Shown here: piece after piece, positions 6,933 to 13,332 of the stretch
Layout of the letters: each line of letters starts with the position of its first letter
Position numbering within the stretch: position 1 is the stretch's first letter
Source of the DNA: JANWHF01 sp036276235
Lineage (GTDB): Bacteria; Planctomycetota; Phycisphaerae; Tepidisphaerales; Tepidisphaeraceae
Direction of reading: 5' to 3'
Length of the DNA: 13,332 bases
Assembly (NCBI GenBank): GCA_036276235.1
Contig: DATBDZ010000463.1
Span: 1-13,332 of the forward strand
The notes under the pieces: model-generated
Databases searched by the model: none
Told to the model about the DNA's origin: nothing
The model's input: only the letters and a program-made list of their open reading frames with translations
Made by a program: the position numbers and the translations under genes

Positions 6933-7003
6933 GTTTTGTAGGGTGGGTGTACTCGCCCACCATTTACCGTTCGTGGTGGGCGAGTACACCCACCCTACAA
7001 AAC
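6933..7003. repeat. Perfect 30-bp inverted repeat with 11-base loop
   Basis: Bases 6933-6962 and 6974-7003 are exact reverse complements over 30 bp, with a loop of 11 bases (6963-6973). The arm carries GTAGGGTGGG, similar to GTAGGGCGGG in the neighbouring family, so the two may be related modules. No transposase gene or clear target-site duplication flanks it. On the minus strand it lies between the propeller-protein gene and the hydrolase-like gene; as RNA it would be an extremely stable hairpin. Confidence 0.9.
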
Positions 7004-7090
7004 CTCCACGAGCTCAGTCGAGTCGCGCACGCGGAAACCGCCCCAACCTGCGAACCGCGCTATATTGCGGATCGCCGTCCCCTCACCCTG

Positions 7091-7118
7091 CCCTCTCCCC
7101 TGAGTACAGGGGAGAGGG
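7091..7118. repeat. 12-bp hairpin (CCCTCTCCCCTG/CAGGGGAGAGGG) after the propeller-protein gene
   Basis: A perfect 12-bp stem with loop AGTA, starting 15 bp past the stop codon at 7134. The CCTCACCCTGCCCTCTCCCC type of sequence is seen as a dispersed intergenic repeat in many GC-rich bacteria. It may act as an RNA 3' end or terminator for the upstream gene, but no T-run follows on the minus strand. The bases between it and 7003 contain no gene. Confidence 0.7.
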
Positions 7119-7133
7119 TTCCAATCCCTTGCG

Positions 7134-10100
7134 TTATCGAATCTGCTGCCGGCCGCGTTGCAGTTCTCGTTCCTGCTCGTGCTCCCGCTCGCGTTGCTCT
7201 TCGGCTTCCTGGTCCTGATCTTCATCCGGGTCGGCCAGGCCCATTGCTTCGCGCTTCTCGCGTTCTTCTTCGTCCTGGCCCAAGTCTGGGGAATTGCTGG
7301 CCATCACTACGGAATCGGAGACGACCGGGTCGGGCTCGATGCGGAGGGTTCGGGAGTAATCTTTTCGATCGACGGTGAGGACGATGCGATAGCTTCCGGG
7401 GCCGGCGGTGGCGATGCGGCCGAATCCGCCGCGGCCACCTCCACCGCCGCCCGCGGCTGCTGCGCCGGCCGGCGCGCCCGGCTCGGCGGTGGCTTCGCCA
7501 CCGGCTGCGACGCCCGCCGCTCCGCGGCCGCCGCCGCGTGCGCCTCGGCCTCCACCGCGTGCGCCGAATCTTCCGCCGCCGCGCCCGCGGCCGGCGGGTT
7601 GGGTCGTCGGTTCAGTGGTTGCCTGGGTTGAGGCAATTGTCGTCGGCCGCGTCGTTGGGCCGGTGGTTGGGCCGGTGGTTGGGCCGGCGAATCCGCCGCG
7701 ACCTCCGCCTTGCCCGTTGCCTTGCGGCTGCAGATTCCAGGTGACGTGATAAAGCCCCGCCTCCTTCTTGGCGGGAAATTCGCGCAGCGTCGCGCCGGAA
7801 ATATCCAGAATCTTAAGCGTCACATTCTCCGCATTCTTTGGCAGCGAATAATAAATCTGCGCACCGAATGTGGGATTAGTTCCCATGAATCGGCGATTAG
7901 TGCCGGCGTGCGACGGCTCGCTGTGCCACCGCACAAAAGCGGGCGGCTGATAGAGCTGCGGATTCTCCGCCAGATCCGCGGAGCGAACTTGCCGCAATGG
8001 CGATACATCCATCACCCAGAGGCTTCGGCCATGTGTCGCGGCGACGATCTCGCCGTTGGTTGGATGCTGCGCAAATTCGTGAACGTCAACCGTCGGCAGG
8101 TTGCCGCCCATCTTGTTCCACGATTGCCCGCGATCCAGCGAAACCCACGCGCCAAACTCCGTGCCCAGATAAAGCACGTTTGCGTTGGAAATGTCCTCGC
8201 GCATGCAGCGTGTCGAGCCCCAGGGAAGATTCCCGCGCAGCGAACGCCAGGTGCGTCCGTAATCTTCGGTTACGGAAACGTACGGCTCATCATCGTCCGA
8301 TCGATGCGCATCAAACACCGCATAAGCGCGGCCGGGGGCGTAGCGCGACGCCTCGATCGTCGCCACCCAGCGCGGGCCGGGGAGGCCGACATTCGCCGCG
8401 ACGTTCGTCCAGGTCTTGCAACCATCGCGCGTCACCCAGAGCGCGCCATCATCGGTGCCGGCGTAGAGCACATCCGGATTCAGCGGAGATTCAGCAAGCG
8501 CCGTCCCCGTTCCATCCGGCGTTACCGCGATGCGCGGCGACACCACCCGCATATCGTTCCCGCGATCGAGCGACCGGAAAACATAATCGCCCGCCGAGAA
8601 AAGAATGCGCGAGTTGTGGTGCGAGAGAATGAACGGCGTATTCCAGTTGAAGTGGTACGCCGGCGCGCCTTGAGCGCGCTGCGGCCGAACCGAGGCCCGC
8701 TCGCCGGTGCGCAAGTTACGCCGCGTGATTGCGCCGTCCTGGCTTTCGGAGTAGACGACGTTGGGATCATTCCAATCGACGGCGCATTGGAAACCATCGC
8801 CGCCGCCCACGGAAATCCAGTCTTCGTTGATCGGCCCTTGGCCATCAAGGCTGATGGTCGGCCCGCCCCAGGAGCCATTGTCCTGCAAGCCGCCGATCAC
8901 CCAGTACGGCTCGACGTTGCGAATCGCGACGTGGTAAAACTGGCCGATCGCCATGTTATTGAGATGGTCCCACGTGCGGCTGCGGTCATAGCTGACATAA
9001 AAGCCGCCGTCGCAACCGACGAGCATGTGGCGTCCGTCGCGCGGATCGATCCACATCGCATGCTGGTCGGCATGCACGCCGCGGCCGGCGTTGGCGCGGA
9101 AGGTCTTGCCGCCGTCGGTCGATTTGTACATATCGACGCCGCCTACAAACAGATTTTGATCGTTCGAGGGATCGACGCGGATGAGGCTGAAATACATTGG
9201 ACGCGGATTGAGGCTGTTGATGCGCGTCCAGGACTCGCCGGCATCGACGGATTTGTAGATGCCGCCGTATTCGTACCCGTCATCGCCTTGCGTGTCCTGA
9301 AGATTGGGCATCTGCCCGGCGTAGATTCCGCCGTTGGGCCGGATGGCGCTTCCGCTGGGTCCTGCGCCGAGCGTCCCGCCGCCGCCCGCTCCCGCTCCGC
9401 CGCGACCGCCGCCGCCGGCTGCTCCCGCGACTTGCGGGCGCGCGGCCAGCGTGACGTCGATGTCCTTATCTTCCTCGCCACGGCGGATTTTGAATTCGAC
9501 TTTGTCGCCGACCTGATGCGCCTGCAGCTCTTCGACAAGCTGCTCATACGATTCGATTTTTTTTGCGCCGATTGAATTAACGATATCTCCCGCGCGCAAC
9601 CCCGCGCGCTCGGCGGGGCCTTCCTCGACGACGCTGGAAAGCCGAACTGCACCCTGCGCGTCTTCACCGGTCAGCCCGGCATAAGGCCCGGTCGGCTGCG
9701 CTGCAGCGCCTCCGCGTCCACCGCGCCCGCCTCCTCCACCTCCGCCGCCTCCTCGACCACCGCGGCCGCCGAACGCGCCGGCTGGCCGCGCGATGAGCGT
9801 CACTTCAAATTCAAGCACCTGCCCGCCGCGCGAGACTTTGATCTTGAGCTTGTCGCCGACTTTGTGCTCGCGGATCGTGTCGAGCATCTCGTCGGGATAG
9901 ATGGCCGGCTGGTCGTTGATCGTTTGAATGATGTCATCGACCATCAATCCGGCTTTGGCCGACGGCCCATCGGCGCGCACGTCGGAAAGCTTCACGCCGC
10001 CTTCGGCTTCTTCGCCGACAATATCGAGATAAACCGGCGTCACCTGCGGCGGCGCCTTGCCCATGCCGATCTTCGCGCAATCGATGATCGCGAAAACTTC

Positions 10101-11210
10101 GTGCGGATTCGCGCCATAAAAATCGAGCCCGACGCGACCAAGGTTGCTCGAAGGCAGACCTTTGCTCAGCTTGTGCCAATTCTTGCCGCCGTCGGTGGTC
10201 TTGAAGAGGCCGGCGCCGTTACCCCACTTTTCCAGCGGGTCATAGCCATCAACTCCTTCAGCCAATCGGCCGCCGGGATGCGAGTCATATCCATCGCGCT
10301 TGCGGTCCCACATTGCGACGATCAGCGACTCCGGATCATCCGGCTGCATGCGCATGTCGATGACGCCGGAATGGTCATCGGTGAAGAGCACGCGTTTCCA
10401 GGTTTCGCCGCCGTCGGTGGTCTTGTAGACGCCGCGCTCTTCGTTGTAGCCGTACAGGCGGCCTAGCGCGCCGACGTAAACGATATTGGGATCCTGCGGA
10501 TGAATCTGGATGCGGCCAATCTGGAAGGTCTTCTTCAGCCCCATGTTTTTCCAGGTGCGGCCGCCATCGACAGATTTGTAAACGCCGTCGCCGTAGGAGA
10601 CGGAGTTGCGCGGATTGTTCTCGCCGGTGCCGACCCAGACGATGTTGGAATCGCTCCGCGCGACGGCCACGCATCCGATCGACACGGTCGCCTCATGATC
10701 GAATTGATGCACGAAGCTCATACCATTGTTGACGGTCTTGAGCAGTCCGCCGGAAGCGGTGGCAACCCAGTATGTGCTCGGATCAGAACGGACGACGGCA
10801 AAATCGACAATGCGGCCGCCCATCCCCGCCGGCCCAATCGATCGCCAGCTCATCGCGCTGATCCATTTGGAATCCAGCGAAATTTTCGGCGGCATCGGCG
10901 CGGCAGGCGCTGGCGTCGGAGCAGGCGGCTGCTGCGCCGCCGGTTCACTGCCCCGCATCGTTTCGACGGCATGCAGCGCATCGCGCAGTTGCGATTCAAG
11001 CTGAGCCAGCCGCTCATCGCGGGCGTCGGACGCGGGGCGGGTGGCCGGCTGCGTCGCGGGTCGCTGCGCTTGCGCCGCCGGTGGGGCGTCCTGATCGGCT
11101 TCGCGCTCCTGCGCGAGTGCCGCCGGCGCGACGATCAATGTGATCGCGGCAAACCAACCGAATAAAGAACCCCTCAAGAGATTCACACGATAAGAATTGC
11201 AATCCGACAT
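7134..11210 (-). CDS. Very large secreted BNR/sortilin-type beta-propeller protein with two inserted PDZ domains
   Basis: A 1358-residue exported protein of unknown role. A signal peptide covers residues 1-33 (APAALA before the cut), then a Pro/Ala/Gln linker with a short helical stretch (about 63-82). From about 120 on come BNR blades with many Asp-box motifs, for example KSVDGGRTW (212-220), KTTDGGETW (263-271), KTTDGGKNW (337-345), KSVDAGESW (653-661) and VSLDRGQSW near 1023. Two PDZ domains (393-475 and 509-592) and two Gly-rich linkers interrupt the blades. An Ig-like sandwich near 1105-1300 is split by a Gly/Arg and Pro/Thr-rich insert (1163-1269). The tail is highly charged. The family is common in secreted proteins of Acidobacteria, Bacteroidetes and planctomycetes and may bind or cleave polymers or peptides; no catalytic residues are evident. 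The ATG at 11210 has AGGAG upstream; the TTG at 11243 is less likely. Confidence 0.9.
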   Translation of the reverse strand: MSDCNSYRVNLLRGSLFGWFAAITLIVAPAALAQEREADQDAPPAAQAQRPATQPATRPASDARDERLAQLESQLRDALHAVETMRGSEPAAQQPPAPTPAPAAPMPPKISLDSKWISAMSWRSIGPAGMGGRIVDFAVVRSDPSTYWVATASGGLLKTVNNGMSFVHQFDHEATVSIGCVAVARSDSNIVWVGTGENNPRNSVSYGDGVYKSVDGGRTWKNMGLKKTFQIGRIQIHPQDPNIVYVGALGRLYGYNEERGVYKTTDGGETWKRVLFTDDHSGVIDMRMQPDDPESLIVAMWDRKRDGYDSHPGGRLAEGVDGYDPLEKWGNGAGLFKTTDGGKNWHKLSKGLPSSNLGRVGLDFYGANPHEVFAIIDCAKIGMGKAPPQVTPVYLDIVGEEAEGGVKLSDVRADGPSAKAGLMVDDIIQTINDQPAIYPDEMLDTIREHKVGDKLKIKVSRGGQVLEFEVTLIARPAGAFGGRGGRGGGGGGGGGRGGRGGAAAQPTGPYAGLTGEDAQGAVRLSSVVEEGPAERAGLRAGDIVNSIGAKKIESYEQLVEELQAHQVGDKVEFKIRRGEEDKDIDVTLAARPQVAGAAGGGGRGGAGAGGGGTLGAGPSGSAIRPNGGIYAGQMPNLQDTQGDDGYEYGGIYKSVDAGESWTRINSLNPRPMYFSLIRVDPSNDQNLFVGGVDMYKSTDGGKTFRANAGRGVHADQHAMWIDPRDGRHMLVGCDGGFYVSYDRSRTWDHLNNMAIGQFYHVAIRNVEPYWVIGGLQDNGSWGGPTISLDGQGPINEDWISVGGGDGFQCAVDWNDPNVVYSESQDGAITRRNLRTGERASVRPQRAQGAPAYHFNWNTPFILSHHNSRILFSAGDYVFRSLDRGNDMRVVSPRIAVTPDGTGTALAESPLNPDVLYAGTDDGALWVTRDGCKTWTNVAANVGLPGPRWVATIEASRYAPGRAYAVFDAHRSDDDEPYVSVTEDYGRTWRSLRGNLPWGSTRCMREDISNANVLYLGTEFGAWVSLDRGQSWNKMGGNLPTVDVHEFAQHPTNGEIVAATHGRSLWVMDVSPLRQVRSADLAENPQLYQPPAFVRWHSEPSHAGTNRRFMGTNPTFGAQIYYSLPKNAENVTLKILDISGATLREFPAKKEAGLYHVTWNLQPQGNGQGGGRGGFAGPTTGPTTGPTTRPTTIASTQATTEPTTQPAGRGRGGGRFGARGGGRGARGGGRGAAGVAAGGEATAEPGAPAGAAAAGGGGGGRGGFGRIATAGPGSYRIVLTVDRKDYSRTLRIEPDPVVSDSVVMASNSPDLGQDEEEREKREAMGLADPDEDQDQEAEEQREREHEQERELQRGRQQIR
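7651..7692. repeat. 12-bp coding tandem repeat (GGGCCGGTGGTT)
   Basis: About three copies of a 12-bp unit within the propeller-protein gene encode the GPTTGPTTGPTT stretch of the linker inside the Ig-like domain, followed by related RPTT and EPTT segments. Exact tandem units suggest recent expansion by slippage; the period keeps the reading frame. Confidence 0.8.
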
Positions 11211-11382
11211 GTCCCAAGCTCCTGCGCAATGCGCGTCCGGCAAGACGATCGCGCCAATACCTGATCTATACCCCGGATGGGGAGAAGGCGGGTAAGTGTA
11301 ACAAAGTCACCGGGGAAGGGCGCGGGAAAAGTGATGTGCCGTTTGGGCAGGGTGTGGCGCTCGGTTGTGGCGATTTTGGATT

Positions 11383-11526
11383 TTTGGTGGGGCAGAGATT
11401 CTTGTCTGCCATCGAGCCTGGGAGTGGTGGCATTCTTGCCACCCGAGCAGACTCGAATCTGTTCGGGGGACAGGAATGCCCCCACTCACAGATTCGACAG
11501 CAGACAAGAATGTCTGCTCCACCAAA
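11383..11526. repeat. 144-bp gapless imperfect palindrome
   Basis: Each base from 11383 to 11454 can be paired with its mirror position from 11526 back to 11455; by hand count 59 of 72 pairs match with no gaps, and the centre is TCGA (11453-11456). The outer 27 positions match 25 of 27. Each arm holds smaller hairpins: GGTGGCA/TGCCACC (11426-11443), GCAGACA/TGTCTGC (11500-11517) and TCGAATCTGT/ACAGATTCGA (11453-11497). It may be two copies of a 72-bp repeat joined head to head. It lies between the carboxypeptidase and propeller-protein genes, in no supported gene. Confidence 0.85.
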
Positions 11527-11662
11527 CAAGAACGCTTCGCTCTTGCCTATGTCGGCCGCGTACGGCCGACGCTTGCGGAGTACCGCAAGCCCATGGGTTG
11601 GAAACCCATGCCACAGGGACGACGCTTGTTTATTACAACAAGCCATGGGCAGGATGCCCATG
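11527..11662. repeat. Array of short perfect hairpins after the carboxypeptidase gene
   Basis: Six or seven adjacent hairpins fill this stretch: near 11527-11545 (CAAGA/TCTTG), GTCGGCCG/CGGCCGAC (11551-11570), GCTTGCGG/CCGCAAGC (11571-11590), CATGGGTT/AACCCATG (11592-11610), GCTTGTT/AACAAGC (11624-11643) and CATGGGCA/TGCCCATG (11644-11662). Loops are 3-6 bases. The two CATGGG hairpins share the GGA loop and a trailing CCAC, but differ at two stem positions in a way that keeps pairing. The last hairpin begins 5 bp past the carboxypeptidase stop codon. Confidence 0.85.
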
Positions 11663-11667
11663 CCACG

Positions 11668-13185
11668 TTATGCATCAATCCCGTACAACTGCGCCTTCTT
11701 ACCCAAATGCCGCAAGAGCGCGTCGGCGGTCGGCTCCTTGCCCGTGACGCGCTTCACCAGCTCGCGCGGGCGATATGTTTTGCCGGGGCGATGAACGTTT
11801 TTCCGCAGCCAGTCGAGCAGCGGCTTGAAATTGCCGGCGGCGAACTGCCCGTCCACATCGCCCAAATCTTCACGGGCTTTCTCGAAGAACTGCGCCGCGT
11901 ACAGGTTGCCTAGCGTGTACGTGGGGAAATATCCGATCGCGCCGCCGCTCCAGTGGATGTCTTGCAGGCAGCCTTTGGCGTCGTCGGGCGGGGTGATGCC
12001 AAGATAGTGCCGCATCTTTTCGGTCCAGGCGCCGGGGAGATCGGCGGCGGACAGATCGCCGCGCAGCATCGCTTCTTCCAGCTCAAATCTCAGCAGCACG
12101 TGAAGGTTGTAAGTGGTCTCATCCGATTCGGTGCGGATGAGCGAGGGGCGGACATCATTGATCGCGAAATACCAGTTGTCGTCGCTGACATCCTTGAGCG
12201 TGTCGCCGAACATCGCCCGCGCTTTAGGCAGGAAAAATTTCCAGAACGCGCGGCTGCGGCCGACCAAGTTCTCCCACATGCGCGATTGCGATTCGTGAAT
12301 TCCCAGCGAAACCGCGTCGCCGCGCGGCGTGCCGTAATGCGCGCGATCGAGGCCCTGGTCGTACAGGCCATGCCCCGTTTCATGCAGCACGCCGAAGAAT
12401 GCGTCGCCGAAATAATTCTCGTCATATCGCGTGGTCATGCGCGTGTCGCCCGGGCCGATGCCGCTGCAAAATGGATGCAGGCTGACATCGAGCCGGCCGG
12501 CTTCGAAATCAAAACCGATTGCCGCCGAGGCTTCGCGCGATAACTTCTCCTGAGCAGCGGCGGGGTACTTACGCTCCAGAATTTCCACCGGCGCCTTGCG
12601 CCCTGAATCGACAATCTTCCGCACCAATTCCACCAGCGGCCCACGCAGGCCGGCGAACATTGTGCGCACGCCCTCGGCAGTTTCGCCCGGCTCAAATTCG
12701 TCGATTAACGCATCGTAGGGATTGCTCTGATAGCCGACGCAATCGGCCTCCTGCCGTTTGAGAACCAGCGTCTTTTCCAGCCACGGCTGGAAGGACTTGT
12801 AGTCAGACTTTGCCCTGGCCTCGCCCCACGCCTGCTGGGCCATGACAGCGGTTCGCGTGAGCTCTTCCACCAGCGACGCCGGCAGCTTGCGAGCGCGATC
12901 GTACGCGCGGCGCGTTTCGCGCACGTTCACCGCGATATCGCCATGCGGCTCCGCAACCAGCGGCGAGGTTTCCACCTCCGCCAACAGATTGTCGATCGCC
13001 GGCGAGGTAAACCACTCGTGGCTCATCTTCGCCAGCATCGAGGACTGATCCGCGCGAAATTCGGTCCCCTTGGCCGGCAAATTCACGCGCTCGTCCCAGC
13101 CGAGCAGCGAGTTGACGGAATTCAGCAGCGTGATCTGCTTAAGCGTGGCGATCAGCGCGTCGTAGGAAGACTGTGGGTTTGACAT
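11668..13185 (-). CDS. M32-family (Taq-type) metallocarboxypeptidase
   Basis: A zinc or cobalt carboxypeptidase that removes C-terminal residues from peptides, probably in the cytoplasm since no signal peptide is present. Its 505 residues match the family length. The metal site is complete: HETGH (268-272) gives two histidine ligands and the catalytic Glu269, and HESQSRMWEN (297-306) supplies Glu298. Other family signatures are HPFCSG with DTRMTTRY (237-254), IRTESDETTYNLH (350-362) and GAIGYFPTYTLGN (415-427). The ATG at 13185 begins the usual family N-terminus (SYDALIATLKQITLL); no good ribosome binding site precedes it. The frame is open to a GTG at 13296, but that part has no family likeness. 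No gene is seen in the remaining 13186-13332. The hairpin array follows its stop codon. Confidence 0.95.
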   Translation of the reverse strand: MSNPQSSYDALIATLKQITLLNSVNSLLGWDERVNLPAKGTEFRADQSSMLAKMSHEWFTSPAIDNLLAEVETSPLVAEPHGDIAVNVRETRRAYDRARKLPASLVEELTRTAVMAQQAWGEARAKSDYKSFQPWLEKTLVLKRQEADCVGYQSNPYDALIDEFEPGETAEGVRTMFAGLRGPLVELVRKIVDSGRKAPVEILERKYPAAAQEKLSREASAAIGFDFEAGRLDVSLHPFCSGIGPGDTRMTTRYDENYFGDAFFGVLHETGHGLYDQGLDRAHYGTPRGDAVSLGIHESQSRMWENLVGRSRAFWKFFLPKARAMFGDTLKDVSDDNWYFAINDVRPSLIRTESDETTYNLHVLLRFELEEAMLRGDLSAADLPGAWTEKMRHYLGITPPDDAKGCLQDIHWSGGAIGYFPTYTLGNLYAAQFFEKAREDLGDVDGQFAAGNFKPLLDWLRKNVHRPGKTYRPRELVKRVTGKEPTADALLRHLGKKAQLYGIDA

Positions 13186-13332
13186 GGCGGCATTGAAGCA
13201 GCGCGCGCCGAAATCGTCTAGCCCAACTTCCGCAGTTGGCTTACCAAAACCGCACTGACGATGGGGCCAAGGGCGATTATTCCTAAAAGTCTTCACTACA
13301 AATCGACGGTTTCCAGACTGCGCGGCAAGGTC

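Noticed and set aside
6841..6963. N-terminal extension of the hydrolase-like protein
   Set aside because: The extra 41 codons are translated palindromic repeat; the ATG at 6840 has AAGGAG and starts the Tat signal.
6933..7003. Insertion sequence ends
   Set aside because: Only 11 bases lie between the arms and no transposase is nearby, so it is a hairpin repeat and not a complete mobile element.
7710..9575. 621-codon open frame on the plus strand
   Set aside because: It lies opposite the propeller-protein gene, has no recognisable domains and is explained by GC-rich codon use of the minus-strand gene, whose BNR and PDZ motifs are clear.
11527..11662. CRISPR-like array
   Set aside because: The units differ in sequence, have no constant repeat and spacer lengths, and no cas gene is present.
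11266..11913. Several overlapping open frames on both strands over the palindromes
   Set aside because: They are translations of hairpin repeats or run into the carboxypeptidase gene antisense; none has a ribosome binding site or a domain.
13186..13296. GTG-started extension of the M32 carboxypeptidase
   Set aside because: The extra 37 residues have no family likeness, and the usual family N-terminus starts at the ATG at 13185.

Overview
This 13.3 kb window carries eight supported protein genes, all on the minus strand, with no tRNA, rRNA, CRISPR array or transposase gene seen. It looks like chromosomal DNA of a GC-rich bacterium, and a planctomycete (perhaps class Phycisphaerae) is my best guess. 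This rests on protein style: a very large secreted beta-propeller protein, a Tat-exported hydrolase-like protein, Thr/Pro/Ala/Gln-rich low-complexity linkers behind signal peptides, and gene borders crowded with palindromic repeats. It is an inference, not a proof.

Right to left, which is the direction of transcription: (1) 13185-11668, an M32 (Taq-type) metallocarboxypeptidase with a full zinc site. (2) 11667-11211, a gene-free stretch filled with palindromes: an array of seven short hairpins, then a 144-bp gapless imperfect palindrome. (3) 11210-7134, a 1358-residue secreted BNR/sortilin-type propeller protein with two tandem PDZ domains inserted in a propeller and a Gly/Arg-rich expansion inside its C-terminal beta-sandwich. 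(4) 7133-6841, another repeat-filled border with a perfect 30-bp inverted repeat and two further hairpins. (5) 6840-5323, a Tat-signal protein resembling TIM-barrel glycoside hydrolases. (6) 5322-4600, a long gap with no convincing gene, holding a sigma-54-like promoter aimed at amt. (7) 4599-89, a nitrogen cluster: ammonium channel amt, an ArsB/NhaD-superfamily ion permease, a PII signal protein, and two small unrecognised genes, one of 78 residues and one a 73-residue membrane protein.

The nitrogen cluster is the clearest functional unit. Amt brings ammonium across the inner membrane and PII proteins normally plug and gate Amt according to 2-oxoglutarate and ATP/ADP. Two features are unusual: the permease lies between amt and the PII gene, and the PII T-loop has leucine where the uridylylated Tyr51 normally sits, so regulation here probably relies on ligand binding alone. 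The two small genes lie directly behind the PII gene, the first with a 10-bp gap, and are candidates for new partners of PII or Amt.

The other three large genes look like separate units for degrading or handling peptides and polymers. Their borders hold several families of palindromic repeats, two of which occur more than once within the window.
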